A DNA stretch of 64,000 nt from Pachyseris speciosa (lineage: Eukaryota; Cnidaria; Anthozoa; Scleractinia; Pachyseridae), in contig JAEMWC010000051.1 of NCBI GenBank assembly GCA_016490735.1, positions 752,001 through 816,000 on the forward strand, read 5' to 3'. This document shows positions 10,601 to 21,902 of the stretch, one piece after another. Positions within the stretch are counted from its first letter, which is position 1, and every line of letters begins with the position of its first letter. The position numbers were made by a program, and so were the translations under genes. The notes under the pieces were generated by a model that saw only the letters and a list, made by a program, of their open reading frames with translations, had not been told where the DNA came from and did no database searches.

Positions 10601-13600
10601 TGCTTTATTACTGAGATGAAGGAGACTTATAGCAGCTGGAACATTAAACTTCAATGAGCAACAAAGATGTTGCTGTATCTGCATTTTGAACCTCTGTCTT
10701 ACCCTACACTCAACTGAAACGATGCCCCGCTGGTCAACCAAACATTGTAATGAGAGCGGAGGGGGTACAGATCCAGTGGGAAATTACTGTAAGTTCAGGA
10801 TAAATAAAGGTTATTAAATAAATGTCAGAGTATCGGTATTTCCAAAAGAAATCAAAGACGCAATGATTACCTCTAAAAAATGAAAATCTCAAGTTTGTGG
10901 CAAAGATTTGAAAATTTGTGGGGTCGGATAGAATAATTTGATTGTCAAATGAATATTACAGTAATGCATGAAAAACATTAGAATAAAAAATACCACTGAA
11001 ATAATAGGCCATCTCTAATCATGTTAATTTTGGACATGTGCATGGCAATAACAAGCATGAATTGAATGAAATTTGCAGCCAGAGTGTAAAGAAATGCATG
11101 TTTGATGATATCATGTACTGCTGAAAGGCAACACTGAAAAAAGTAATAAATAAATAAATAAATAACGCCGGCAACTAATCCAAACAATAGTTCAGAAAAC
11201 CAAAAAATCTAAAAACAAAGATTTGCTTTACAAAGGTTATGATTTCCAAACCAAAAGCCGAAGAAGTCAAAGTCTGGAGGTACCCATAGAGAGGCTCATT
11301 AATGCAAACAATCACATGGTTAACACTGTACGTTAGGTTCATGTTACAGAAGTTGTGCATATTGTTAGGATCTGAGTGTTAGTAGGTGGCATATTTGCAA
11401 TTGAAAATGCAGTACTATAAACAAGATGGTGAATTTAGTGGCAGAGCATCCGAACAAGTAATTGGAAGGTCACAGGCTCAACTCCTGTTGGGACAACTGA
11501 GCAGAAATTTTAAATAACTATTAAGCATACAGAATAGAAAAAAATGACACCTTTCATTTATTTATACCCTTAAAATTCACCATCGCACTTTACTCTCATT
11601 AGGAAATACAGGTAACTATACAAAATTTTAAATAAAAGTTGAGTTTATTTCTATATACTCAAGGTATTTGAAGTGCGCTAAAGGACTGAAGGGAGAAGGG
11701 AGAGGTTCTCAATCTGAGAAATGTGATAACAATGCTGACAATCACCCACCGAAAAAAGGGTTCTTGCTAGAAGAGACAGACTTAACGTGTACAAGGAATA
11801 CATCATTGTACATACGCACACATAATACTCTACATAGGGCAGGTAAAATCTGGTCTCAGGTTGAACCAGTGTTCAACCTACATGTGTAGACTGTATTCAA
11901 CCTAGATTTGGGTTAGTAACATTACAAAGGAGTATGCCGTGAATTTGCAACATTGCCCTGTGTATTTTATTGGTGATGACAGTAGACTAAAAATCTGGAA
12001 GTGAGTTCAGGCCTCTGTTTCGATAATTATTTCAGGGTGATATTGCTTACATGTATGGGGGGATGTGGAAATGGATCATAGAGTGTGAAGGGCATCAGGG
12101 GGAGGGGTAACATTAAGGATAAGGGAGGGGAGGTTAGGCCATGTAAACTAGGTTGAGCACATATTTTTACCTACTAGTTGTAGGTGAAATGCAGGTCACC
12201 AAATCCACCTATCGTAGGTTGAGAACCTGTTTGACCTACACTGTAAGACAAGATCTCACCTGCAACACACACACCTACATTATAATGTATACCACTCATG
12301 AAGTTTATGTCAAAAACTACAGATTCTTACTCTGTGTCTTCTTCCATTTCATAGTTATCAGAATCCTCACTGTCATCATGGCCCTAATAAAACAGCAATT
12401 ACATCATGACAAGGCTATAACAATACACCGAACCATCGATTAATCGTGATATTAATGCTGCGATAGCGATGGGTCGATAGTGAAAACAGAACATTGATAA
12501 CAATCGCAATAGTGTAGCGAACTATCGATAGTTTCTACATGTATACTTCTAACATTTTAACTTCTTTAGATTTTTACCCATGTTTGATTCTCAAGGTCAC
12601 AATAATGATGAAAAAGAAACAAAAAACAATCCACCTATTGCACCTAGAATGTTTTAGCATCTTGACTCTTGAACCGCCGCTATTAGGGTCACACCATCCT
12701 CGTTCCCAGAGTCTGCTCTAATGTTCCAGGAATGTTAGAGTGTTACAAATGTTTTATTTCTGCTGCAGTGTTCAAGTTTTCATGAATCTACTACAACACT
12801 AACAACAGTTGTATCTGTAAAACATTTTGGTTTCTCACTAACTTTGATTAAATTCCAATGCACTGTGTTCCACCTGTATGGACCACTACTTCTTAGTTAT
12901 TTCTTAAAGTATATGGCATTAAGTAAATACAGACATTCTTGAAAACTATAGTAATAATATCCATGTGACCCATTACAATATAATTGCAATAGTTAAAATG
13001 TCGTCAATAGTCACCCTTAAATCTTGATTAACAGCTTAGTCCATCCCAATTGCCTGATTTCATACCGTGAGGGACTAGGTATGAGTCTGTGAATTATGGG
13101 ATTAGCAACTATTGATCCACATAGTCAGAAAGAGCACACCGAGATTCACAAAATCCCCAAGTTTGGTGATAATCTGGCTAGTTTTGACTGAGATACAGGC
13201 ATTTAAAAACGTAAAAAATATACAAAGAAATGTATGGAAAACCGGACAAATGTCTGGAATCAGGCAATGATGGCATGTTTCTCATGCCAACAGGCCACTT
13301 CTTTTAGTGAAATGTAAAATGGCATCTACCGTAAAATTTCAATGATAAGCCCTGGGCTTACATTTTAACCATAAAACTCATTTGGTGGGATTACTCATCA
13401 GGTCATCTTAACATATTGATCTTTGATATCAACCATTGCCCATTTATGTATACAAATGTTTTATCTTATATTTTAGTAGTTATAGATCTATTTTAGACTT
13501 TAAGATGTTTGACTTTTTAAATGTAGAATTGTAAGTAAGTATTGAAAAACCCGCTTGGGAATACTTAATATTTAGTATGTATGTATGTACTTTCAGTGAC

Positions 13601-16600
13601 TTTCACAGGTGCTTATGATTGGAGAACGTTTTATACTTCAAAAATGGTTTGGCTTAAATTTGGAAGGGATTTTTCATGAGAAAATGTCAAGGCTCAAATA
13701 GGTATACTGTATTTAATGCAAAGCCGTCAAATGAAACTCCAGCCTATCAGACCACAATGAGATGAAACAATAAACTAGCCATGTTGTTATGAAATGAACA
13801 CCTTTAACAACTTATTAAGAATGTACATATCTGGGGAATTCTAAACACTATAGTTTTCATGTTTTTCATTTTTTCTAAATTTTGAAAAAATGAAAAACAT
13901 GATTGTAATTTTTAACTAATAATAACTATTATTACTGATTTTGTAAATTAGTTGTTTCAATTGTTGTAATTTTTAAATTGGTAACAATCAATTTTTGTAA
14001 ATTTATTAGTTCAGAAAAACCTTTTGGGAGTAACTACAATGTAATAAACTGCATTGCATTGCATCATATTGTACTGTAATCATTCTTGGAATCTAAACTT
14101 AAATGGGTACTGCCACACCTATCTTTATTATAGGTTTGTTGAAACTGTGAGGAAGTTTGTTTTCTACATGTATTACACGAATCTCCTGTGTAACATGCAG
14201 AGGTAGAAAAAAATTAAAATTAAAATTATTAAATTATTTCTAGTTGGACAGAAATGAAACTACTATTATTGTATGGCAATTTTTCCCAGACACAATTGCA
14301 ACCAATTTCCTCCTTGTTATCCATGCCACAGACAACCAGTCTAACCAGTTTTAGTGCACATATTAACTACTTCGTAGGAAAACTGCAAACTTTTTATTTT
14401 AAATGGTCCTGTTGCAAACACATGTTTGGATCAGATACACATTATGCGGCAGTGCCCCTTTAATATAACCCCAGGGACTAATATATTTAGGGGAGCTGTA
14501 CATGTAAGTATCGGAGGGCTTTTGTGAAATGGGATTTAGGAAGCTTATTTTTGAAGGAGTGGGCTTTTTATTGTCAGTAGTGGCTTATCAGAATTTTATG
14601 GCAGTTGCACATTTCCACTGAATAATCACATGGAAATTTTTTGCCTTTTAAAAACTAGTAGAACTGGTATAAGTTGTGTATGTTCTTTGTCTAACACTAA
14701 AGCTGAAACTTGTCAGGGGCACACACCTCTTCCAAACCTTCATCTTCACTCTCTTCATCTTCTTGTGATGTAGTAGAGTCTTTCATCTCAACATCTTCCT
14801 GGAAAAATAAAGATTCATCAAGTCAACAATTTCAAACATAATTATATAGTTCTTTTTTTGTTACTTCTGCATCAGAGAATCACAATTATAATATTTATGT
14901 AGGGACATCTGCCAAGAGAGTGACAAACAGGGGTACCGGTAGTGATTGCACAACATTCAGAAATTTTGAACAAAACTCCACATCAAGGAGAAAGTTTTTC
15001 ACTCATGCATCACATCAAAAAGAGTATAATTGTGGTAATAACAATAAAATTGAACTACAACAGCAGCACTAATCCCATAACACAAGATATTATGGGAATG
15101 GTCCAGTCTAGAACATTAAGTGATATCATCAGGACAGGATAATAACCATCAATTCACGATAACAACAACAACATCAACAACATAAAAGCTAAAAAGCTAA
15201 AAGGTACATAAAGCTACCTAGAATTTAATAACTGATTTGTGCAGTATGAAGCAACCAGGAGTATTGCTACTGCATGTACCCTTTGATTGTGATGCTAGTT
15301 GACACAAAGTGCAAGGTTACTCCCAGCAATGAATATCTCATTACTCCCAGAAATGGTTGGTCTTTAAGTTGACAAAACATTACACGATGGCAATGGTTTC
15401 TTGCATTGTACATTTTTGCAGGGGGCAGGCAAAGAATGAAAATTACCATGCAGCTTTACCCCTGTTCCCTTGAGAACATGAGTGTACTTAAAAAGTTCCC
15501 CTTTATACTAAAATTTGATGTATTTCAAACAATTTTAATTGAGTTTGTTGATCAATTACAGGGCTCAAAATAATGGCCAGTCAACAGACAACGTCCGGTC
15601 AAGATGGTGATTTGTCCGGACAAACTCTCAGTTTGCTGGTCATTTTGACCGGGCATGTACATGACTTTCAGTTAAAAACTCTATATAATATAATTTGCAT
15701 GTAATATGTAAATTTAATGGGAGTAGCGAGCAGTCAAATTAGTAGACAGTGACTTAGTAGAATACAATGTTCTGCGGCTTTGTGAACACCATGTGTTGAG
15801 TCGTGGCTTGCTAAAATCACCGAAATTTCAATTGTCAGTTTCAGTTGTCAGGGAAAAGGTAACACTCGGAAGTGGTTTTATAAATATTAACGTAGCAAAG
15901 GCTGTATTTGTTGCCCACGTTCGTTGGGTCAGTTTGATATATCATCTGAGAGAATCATGCCTCTGAAATCTGTAGTGATAAGAATGGGAGTTACAGGCCT
16001 ACTCAATTCCTATCCACCAATAGTACCTAGCTTAGAGTTTGGCTTGAGCGAGTACATCTTTGAGGGATCTGCCCCTTTTCAAAAGGAGACAATTGGGGGA
16101 TCCTTGAATGTTTCACTAAGTAGTGATTGTTGTACTAAGGATTAAATGCTACGTTTGCACAAGTATTTGTTTAGATTAGGAATCGAAGCGTTTGCACAGT
16201 ATTGTGTGCTGAAATGCAAGATTCGCTCATTTTCCTTGCATTTCTGTTGAGGGGCAAGTTTTCTAAGTTTTTGGGTATCCTTGTTTGAAAAGATTTGCTT
16301 TCAAATGTGTTAAACTTCTGCACACACTTATTCAAAGGCCCGGCTGCTATGCTTTGGAGTCAAATGAAAAGAACAAGATCGCACATTATGCGTACTCATA
16401 CTTCGATAGTTACAAAGGTTTTCCGTTAGCTTGAAAAAAGATATCACAAGATATATGCACATTGACAAAGAGGCAGAGAACTTTGCATGGACACTTCATG
16501 CACTTGGCATATAAAAGCAGATACATCTTTTTCCTAGATGCCAAGAACAGGCAAAGTTTTCCCACTTGCAGTTGTTGGTCTGTCAGTCTTTGGTGTATGT

Positions 16601-19600
16601 AATACTTTTTCCAGCAATACTTGCAACCTAAATCGCATCCACAGGCCTCCACAGTTCTTTGAGCAATTACTAATTACACTCTATTGAGTTTTGATTGTTT
16701 TTAGACTACTCGCCATCGAAAAAGAAGCACTGACACGTTTAGCGATAACAACTGTTACACTCGAGGGCCTTAGCGACCACTCTCTGAATACATGTAAGCT
16801 TACGTAAAGTATCAATATTTTGACCGGTCAAAAACTAGATGTGACTGAGCTAAAATTTGTTTGGCCGGACAACATGACCGGCCACTGCCCAAAAATTAAA
16901 TGAGCCCTGAATAAACATAATTATGAGCCACTATGGTTTATGTTTTGTTCTGAATATTGTTTAGAAATTAATTGTTTGCTCTCAAACCATCATCAATATA
17001 GTTTACGATGGTGCTTTCTTTTAAAATCACATTATAAGTATAGGCTGCAGTGGACTGTGAAGTCAATTGTATTCTTTGATTGAATGGGTACTAAAGAGGC
17101 TATTAAAATGACAATCTACTGTATACCACAAGCTGTAACCATCACATGGCTACATACATATGGATCCCAGAAATGGTTACTCTTTAGGTTGACAAAACAT
17201 TACACAATGGCAGATGTAAAAGGCCTGAAACTGCCAACTAAAAAGTTCCCCCTTTATGCTAACATTTGGTGTATTTCAAACAATTTTAATTGAGTTTGTT
17301 GGTTTGTGTTTTGTTCTAAATATTGTTTTGAAATGAATTGTTTACTCTCAAACCATCATCAATATAATTTAGAATGGCACTTTCTTTTAAAATCACATTA
17401 TGCGTATAGGCTGCAGTGGACTGTGAAGTTGATTACATCCTTTGACTGAAGGAGTACTAAATAAGCTACAGTGCAAAGAAACAGCAAGTGCCCTGTATTG
17501 ACACATTTCCAGTCCGTGTAAAGTTGCACCATACTTCTAACACCTGTAACAGAGGGCATGCTACTTGAAGTGCAGTATGAGTGTTGTCTGTGTGAAAGAT
17601 TTGCATGTGTATATATTTTGCGGCTTGTGACTTGTCATTACAATGGAGATTAAATTGCAGGTCTTGTTGTTATCAGTAATCACATATATTGCCTTCTTCC
17701 TGTCACCATTTCGCTTGAAAACATATTTGCTGGCCGCTTAATAGAGGAAAAAAAGCAATAAATAATAACCTTGCAACAGCAAAAAGGTGGCCGTTGAATA
17801 GAGGTATCGATTACAGCATTTTAGTGACAAATAATTCAGGAGTTTAGAAAGTGGTCGTTTAATGGAGGTTGGCCGCTTAATAGGTGGCCGCTTAATAGGT
17901 GGCCGCTTAATAGAGGTCGCACTGTATTAGAATGAAAATCTACTGACTGTATACCACCCAATAAGTCTTGTTACAAGCTGTAACCATCACATGGCTGTGA
18001 GATTAATTATGCATTACCCATACAGCTGTAGCTCAGCATCAGTATTTAACAGGATGTTAAGAGCTTTAGGAAACAAATTTTAGCAGGATTTTGACACACT
18101 TTTTTTCTGAAGTATCAGAAAAATAATTATAACATCCCTTGGATTGTTTTTAATTTTTTGGATACTGGTGATTACCGGTAGCATGAGAGAATTTCTCTAT
18201 AGAATTTAGACCATGCAATAAAATGTAGTGCTCTCCATTGTACTATTTAATCAAATGAAAAAATGTACACATACAATTTCCAGTAAGGGCTTATTTGCAA
18301 TGAGTACAATGTAAGGGGTGACAAATGGCAAATTTGAGACTTTGAAAGATGGCCACACCACTATTTGTTTTTCCTAAAAGCCTGAAGGTCGAAGATATTT
18401 GCAAGACTTATGTTTGGAAAGAATGCATTCACTATCTCTGAACCAATTTTTGCAATTGCATAAATTCGGTTCACAAGTGTGAGGATCATTCTTCATTTTC
18501 ATTTGACAATTTATTTAGATGCCACAGTAACTCTGATGTACAGCAGATAGACTGCTACAATCTTGGACAGTAGCCATCTTGTACCCTTTGCTGTTTCAAG
18601 TTTAGGAACCAGTTTTCCTTGGCTACCATTTACAGTAATTTACTGTGGCTTTTCTCAAACTTGCACATTACTGAACCAGTTTTAGCTTTCCTTGTGTGTA
18701 AAATAGCAAGAGTCTACTGTGTTTTAGAACTTGGAAACAACATGTACCACAAAAATAACAGGGAGTGAGTCAAAAACTGAGTAGGTTATGAATGGGAAAC
18801 AAAACATGTCATTGGGATGGCGTTCATCCTAATTTATCACCTACAGAAAAAGACTTGTATCATTCTACAAATATTCAAACACAAGAAATTATGCATGTTA
18901 AGTGGTTTCACATGCATCTCACACTTCTATTTAAAACCATCAAGTTTCTACTCAACTTTTCCCTTCATTCGCTAACCAATTGAAAACTACCAGATACCTA
19001 CATCTGCAATACGCGCCTACAAAAACGAGTTTAGCCCATGACTTCCGGTTAAAACCCCTTCATAATCTATTTTTTCCTTTTATTTTGGCGTCTTAAAAGA
19101 AATCATGCAAGGTTCTGCCTCGATCTCGGACAATTGCGGAAATATGAATAATAATTCGAGAGTGAGCAAAAATCACGCAGCTAAAATACATTTAAATGTT
19201 GTGCTTTATCAGTACCGTACCTTCGGTAAACCGACGTTCAAGAGGAGAACAGAAAAGTAATAAACTTACGTGTATGAACTGAACTAGATCTAAGCTTTCT
19301 ACATGCGATGGTATGGGGATATTTTGCCACTTGTACAGCTCCTTGACCAAGTGCTTTGTAGAGCGAAGAAGCTGCCAGATAGCAATTGAAAGAAACGTCC
19401 GTTAAGCTTACAAAAGGCTGAATCTCGATATATTAAAGAGAGGCATTATTCAAAAAAGAAAATCAAAAGGAAAACAGTTTCTTACCAGATTCGGAGCAGT
19501 AGGCTCAATACCACTCAAGGATTCAACAATTTGAGTGATTTTCGCATCTTCGCTTTCCGCGAACCACATAGGTGGTGGGTAAGGATAAGACTCCTTTTAA

Positions 19601-19862
19601 CCAAAGGGACATGAAGATTAGAACAAGTATGATCAATATCCTATTCATATTTAGTTCATTAAAGGAGAAAGCCATCAGAAACAAGAAAGTGAACGATGAT
19701 TACATAGATATTGCAGTGAACTACATGATCGCCATCGTGTGCGAGAAATCGGTATGTCACTTCGTCCAAACCGTTGGCTTCAACGCGGAAATGTTCGTGC
19801 CGCGAGCCAAAGGTTTTTTCAAGGATACTAAGCTCCCTTTTAAGCTCTTGAAACTTGGACAT
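4610..19862 (-). CDS. UBE2Q: Ubiquitin-conjugating enzyme E2 Q (UBE2Q1/UBE2Q2-like), 10 exons, 3' end outside window
   Basis: An E2 enzyme of the UBE2Q family; family members accept ubiquitin from E1 and transfer it with an E3 or directly. Coding exons (minus strand): 19862-19704, 19593-19486, 19371-19270, 14798-14727, 12383-12331, 10140-10047, 8051-7967, 7541-7481, 6528-6438, 4668-4610. All nine junctions keep one open frame of about 295 residues. Recognisable family words are HCNI, the MWF.ESED block, an acidic linker, [16 protein letters not shown], the NDNLYDW block and [14 protein letters not shown]. Human UBE2Q2 is about 375 residues, so the missing C-terminal ~80 residues, including the active-site Cys, lie left of base 1. 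Nearly every donor is GTAAG-like or GTRNNT. The start is the ATG at 19862, because the protein aligns to the family from its first residues. Seen: frame, splice sites and motifs. Known: family identity. Inferred: function. Confidence 0.93.
5315..6235 (+). pseudogene. 5'-truncated, frameshifted LINE relic (reverse transcriptase C-terminus)
   Basis: Three overlapping frames continue one LINE protein. 5331-5579 encodes [19 protein letters not shown] and [13 protein letters not shown]. 5560-5750 encodes [17 protein letters not shown] and [13 protein letters not shown]. From about 5882 the frame reads [14 protein letters not shown]. These are the usual words after the reverse transcriptase palm in CR1-like LINEs. 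The 3' end is an A-rich AAATGAAA-type tail near 6206-6235. It differs from the intact LINE upstream. It is dead (frameshifts and truncation) and contains the palindrome at 5854-5902. Confidence 0.8.
5854..5902. repeat. Perfect 49-nt palindrome
   Basis: Two 24-bp arms around a single central base (5878) match without a mismatch. It lies inside the LINE relic, and the coding frame differs on the two sides. Confidence 0.95.
6438..6528 (-). CDS. UBE2Q: UBE2Q exon 9
   Basis: 91 bp. It encodes [19 protein letters not shown] and then [10 protein letters not shown], matching VDPDSPLHSDL and EYILLNFSF of the family. Donor GTAAGT. Confidence 0.93.
7481..7541 (-). CDS. UBE2Q: UBE2Q exon 8
   Basis: 61 bp, phase 1 in and 2 out. 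It encodes [19 protein letters not shown], matching YSVELINDSLYDWHVKL of the family. Acceptor TTTTCAG, donor GTGCGT. Confidence 0.93.
7967..8051 (-). CDS. UBE2Q: UBE2Q exon 7
   Basis: 85 bp. It encodes [19 protein letters not shown] and then VYRSESFKR, the most diagnostic UBE2Q sequence in the window. Acceptor TATTGCAG, donor GTATTG. Confidence 0.95.
8448..8555 (+). mobile_element. tRNA-derived SINE (truncated)
   Basis: The tRNA-like head (8448-8523) has an A box (TTAGCTCAGATGG) and a B box (GGTTCAACTCC). Its ends GGCTTGT and ACAAGCC pair perfectly as an acceptor stem, but there is no credible anticodon arm. A T-rich body with a second copy of the CAGGCTT word follows, and it is cut off by the element starting at 8556. 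It is a SINE, not a functional tRNA. Confidence 0.75.
8556..9219. mobile_element. Non-autonomous DNA element with CTTAAGGTRATTCC inverted ends
   Basis: The left end (8556-8569) and the reverse complement of the right end (9206-9219) agree at 13 of 14 bases and include a TTAA on each side. The 664-bp interior has no ORF. A related fragment containing the GGTCACCGTGCTCGT word and the GGATGCA...GGAAT end occurs at 49955-50095. The TTAA edges resemble piggyBac targets, but the TIR is not a canonical piggyBac end. Confidence 0.6.
9240..9458 (+). mobile_element. Probable LINE 3' end with (GTT)n tail
   Basis: A short unique segment ends in TTGTCAATAAATTG followed by six GTT units (about 9435-9456), the form of a retroelement 3' tail. 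No coding sequence is retained, so the family is not assigned. Confidence 0.45.
9487..9877. mobile_element. 391-bp foldback (palindromic) MITE
   Basis: The arms 9487-about 9662 and about 9702-9877 are near-perfect inverted copies. They begin TTAGAGGACAGATACAC and end with its reverse complement. The loop has its own small inverted repeat (CACGAGCCGCAGGCGAGTGT). The two strands therefore encode nearly identical 115-codon open frames, which are an artefact of the palindrome and not genes. Confidence 0.92.
10047..10140 (-). CDS. UBE2Q: UBE2Q exon 6
   Basis: 94 bp. It encodes the [19 protein letters not shown] block, equivalent to LAILEKIRKTQRQDHL in human UBE2Q2. The acceptor (TTCAAAAG) has a weak pyrimidine tract, so the 5' edge could move by a few bases. 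Confidence 0.85.
11436..11505 (+). mobile_element. Degenerate tRNA-like SINE head
   Basis: GGCAGAGCATCC and the B-box-like GGCTCAACTCC are spaced as in a tRNA-derived promoter. The rest is eroded. Low confidence. Confidence 0.3.
12331..12383 (-). CDS. UBE2Q: UBE2Q exon 5 (acidic linker)
   Basis: 53 bp, phase 0 in and 2 out. It encodes [17 protein letters not shown]. The donor GTAAGA leaves GA, completed by the G of the next exon to make Glu. Confidence 0.85.
13858..13901. repeat. 18-bp perfect inverted repeat hairpin
   Basis: Arms 13858-13875 and 13884-13901 are perfect, with an 8-nt AT loop. It lies in UBE2Q intron 4 (between 14727 and 12383). The arms are almost pure A/T apart from the ends. 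Confidence 0.9.
14727..14798 (-). CDS. UBE2Q: UBE2Q exon 4 (acidic linker)
   Basis: 24 codons, phase 0/0. Acceptor TTTTTCCAG, donor GTGTGT. It encodes an acidic stretch ([18 protein letters not shown]) equivalent to the Glu/Asp-rich linker of the family. Confidence 0.85.
15330..17460. repeat. Local duplication in UBE2Q intron 3, one copy split by an insertion
   Basis: Copy 1 (15330-15555 plus 16920-17090) and copy 2 (17165-17460) share blocks such as GTTGACAAAACATTACAC and CTCAAACCATCATCAATAT in the same order. In copy 2 the flanks of the 15.56-16.91 kb insertion are contiguous, giving an internal empty site. A third partial match (AAGCTGTAACCATCACATGG) recurs near 17975. Confidence 0.8.
15560..16910. 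mobile_element. About 1.35-kb DNA transposon-like insertion with CAGGGCTC termini
   Basis: Ends CAGGGCTCA and TGAGCCCTG are inverted. Subterminal GGCC(A/G)GTC and TTTGACCGG words are also inverted, and CCGGTCAA/TTGACCGG motifs cluster at both ends. CAGGG ends are common in hAT elements, but I could not find a clean 8-bp duplication and the inner ORFs are short and unrecognised. It appears to be non-autonomous or decayed. Confidence 0.6.
17720..17935. repeat. GGCCGCTTAATA minisatellite-like cluster
   Basis: Three exact head-to-tail copies of a 16-bp GGTGGCCGCTTAATA-type unit occupy 17872-17917. At least three looser copies lie in the preceding 150 bp. No coding potential. Confidence 0.8.
18455..18508. 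mobile_element. Half copy of the GAGGATCATTCTTCATT hairpin family
   Basis: It shares GCATAAATT..GTTCACAA.TG.GAGGATCATTC with the right arm of the foldback element at 61929-62029. Only one arm is present here. Confidence 0.6.
19270..19371 (-). CDS. UBE2Q: UBE2Q exon 3
   Basis: 34 codons, phase 0/0. Acceptor TGGCAG, donor GTAAGT. It starts [15 protein letters not shown], which matches the LLRQQLKWLICELC helix of human UBE2Q2. Confidence 0.88.
19486..19593 (-). CDS. UBE2Q: UBE2Q exon 2
   Basis: 36 codons, phase 0/0. Acceptor TTAAAAG, donor GTAAGA. It encodes [16 protein letters not shown], the conserved 'SYP..P.WF..SED' block of UBE2Q proteins. Confidence 0.9.
19704..19862 (-). CDS. UBE2Q: UBE2Q exon 1 (coding)
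   Basis: 53 codons, phase 0 at the end, donor GTAATC. It begins [16 protein letters not shown] and ends HCNIY, the N-terminal RWD-like part. The 109-bp intron that follows is the shortest in the gene. Confidence 0.9.
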
Positions 19863-20028
19863 TGGCCTTGCTCAGGCAATAGCGAGAGCTACGTTTTAGT
19901 GGGAACAGCTTCCATCAACAAATAACCTCCATACCATGAAATGAATTTCGCGTCTTCAGAACAGTGCTGCTGTTTACAGCCGCTGACCGCTACCGTATTG
20001 CGGTATCCGATTCAACGTCGAGATCCTC

Positions 20029-20266
20029 GCCTTCCAAGGGGTGGTCTGGTGTCGCTTTGTCGCTCATTTACGACCCTGTCTGTCGCTTCTTTTGTTAGGG
20101 ACAAATGTCGCTGTCACAAAGGAAAAAAGAGAAATGGAAAGTGAATTGTCGCTGTCGCAAACTGTTGCGCTTTTCTGCCAATTTCTGTTGGTTGTCGGTG
20201 TTGTAGGAGAAGATTGTCGCCTGTTTTCGGAGCCACGTCGCTTGTCGCTTCTACCCCTTGGAAGGC
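20029..20266. mobile_element. Small MITE with GCCTTCCAAGGGGT ends
   Basis: The 14-bp ends are inverted. The 238-bp interior is dominated by dispersed TGTCGC(T/C) words on one strand. Flanks share CTC, but the duplication is not decisive. It lies just upstream of the UBE2Q start, so it could influence its promoter. Confidence 0.55.
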
Positions 20267-20434
20267 CTCATTGGTGGTTAACCGAAAGCAGTGTCTGGAA
20301 TAATAAAACATGTGGTCTCCTAGGTAAAAATTACTTGCCATGGTAGCATTGCCAACCGCCTCAAGTGTACTTTCATATATAGTTGCACTCTTGATACTTA
20401 TGCAGAGGACATTCTTGACATTCTTGCTGCTGTT

Positions 20435-20667
20435 CTGGGGCCCGTTTCTCAATGCTCCCGGTAATTACCGGGCCCGTTAAGCTGTTCTGTTTTCCATTTC
20501 AGGTGGAGGTTCAAAAGTTTTGAAAATTATACAGTAAATTTATCAGCTAAAGAAACAAAATGGACTTCATTCGAGGTCAGAACACAACCTATTTTTCTTG
20601 AGATTTTTATTTCAAAATATGGTTTCGTGCCCGTTAAGTTACCACGACTTCGAGAAACGGGCCCCAG
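20435..20667. mobile_element. MITE with CTGGGGCCCGTTTCTC ends
   Basis: 16-bp inverted ends at 20435-20450 and 20652-20667, with further inverted CGGGCCCGTTAAG/CCCGTTAAGTTACC words inside. 233 bp, no ORF. Confidence 0.75.
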
Positions 20668-21518
20668 AGCCGATCAGAATGTGCCTGGGACAAATAATCG
20701 ATGATCAATCAGAATTTTAAACTTGCCTCATAATGGCCGCAACTGAGACGATTCGACAACTTCCTATTCTCCCTCCCCACCAACAAACAACGGCTGCGAA
20801 GGAGGCTAACAACCTCACTGATAATAATAACAAATGGAGGTTCTCAAATAATCATTTTGCTTTCCTTTTCCGATGATACTTGCATTACCGGGAAGAAGGG
20901 GCACCGCCCAAGGTATTGAAAACCCATAAGAAAACACGCCCTACAAGAAAAAACCAAGAAACATCCGGCCCTGCTTAAATTTTGCATTTAATTCCTGGTT
21001 ATTTTTGTTTTACGTCAGTCTGCAACAGGTTCAATAGCTTTCCTTAGTTCACCATGCAGGACGAAAAATTTTGCCACCTCCACGGATTTTTACCCACTCA
21101 TTCCAAATCCAGGATTCTTTCTAGATCTCTTTTATGAGGATGGAAGAAAAATTCAAGCCATTTGAGGGCCTTGAGGAACTTTCAAGGACACCAATCAAAC
21201 AAGCTTCAATTCCGCAAGGACTGTACATGTAAACGTCATAATCAGCGGCGGCGATGACTAGTTCACATTGAAGGCTGTACTCTGTACTCTAACCTCGAAC
21301 CCAGATCTTTTCACCCTTAGTAAGAGCATGAATATTTGGGTAGGAGATTATGTTGTACTCAATAGATGCTTGGTTTTCAGTTAATTCTTACAATTATAGT
21401 TCAAGCGAGTCATTTATTTTAAATAAAAACAAAACAACAATAATTCATAATTCAAGTTCGTTATTTTAGTATCATTACTATTTCTCACTTAATGCGAGCG
21501 CTGTGATTAGTCATTTTT

Positions 21519-21546
21519 GCGGGCCGTATTCTACAATACGGCCCGC
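21519..21546. repeat. 12-bp stem hairpin (GCGGGCCGTATT)
   Basis: Perfect 12-bp arms separated by CTAC. It stands out as GC-rich in AT-rich surroundings and is probably the tip of a foldback repeat. Confidence 0.85.
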
Positions 21547-21595
21547 TTGTCTTCAACTTGTTTTCTTTCCCACGCGCATGATTAACCTCAGAGAT

Positions 21596-21850
21596 CCGTA
21601 CTTTAAAGGTCAAATGAACCGAAATTTCAAAGTTTTTTTTCTGAAGTCAATTTTTATTGAATTTTATAGCTTAAGTAAGAAATAAACATATTCTGGAGTT
21701 TCAGAGTGATCGGGTATTGTATCCCAGAGATATTGGAGGCTGAAAAGTGTTTCGTTTTGGCTTTCGTATTCGTAGAGCGGTCGGTTCAATTGTCGGGAAT
21801 TTGTCGGAATTAACAGTCGTGACGTCACTGTTGGCGAGCTGAAAAATTGC
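21596..21850 (+). promoter_or_regulatory. Upstream module shared in inverted orientation with 26000-26260
   Basis: AAAGGTCAAATGAACC, GTGACGTCACTGTTGG and a donor-like GTGAGT occur in this order upstream of the THAP relic. A reverse-oriented counterpart lies at 26256-25975. TGACGTCA is the CRE/ATF consensus palindrome. A promoter role is inference. Confidence 0.45.
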
Positions 21851-21902
21851 GGGAACATTAAAAACTATAAGTGAGTCTTGAAATTAGTGTCGTTTTCTTA
21901 GA

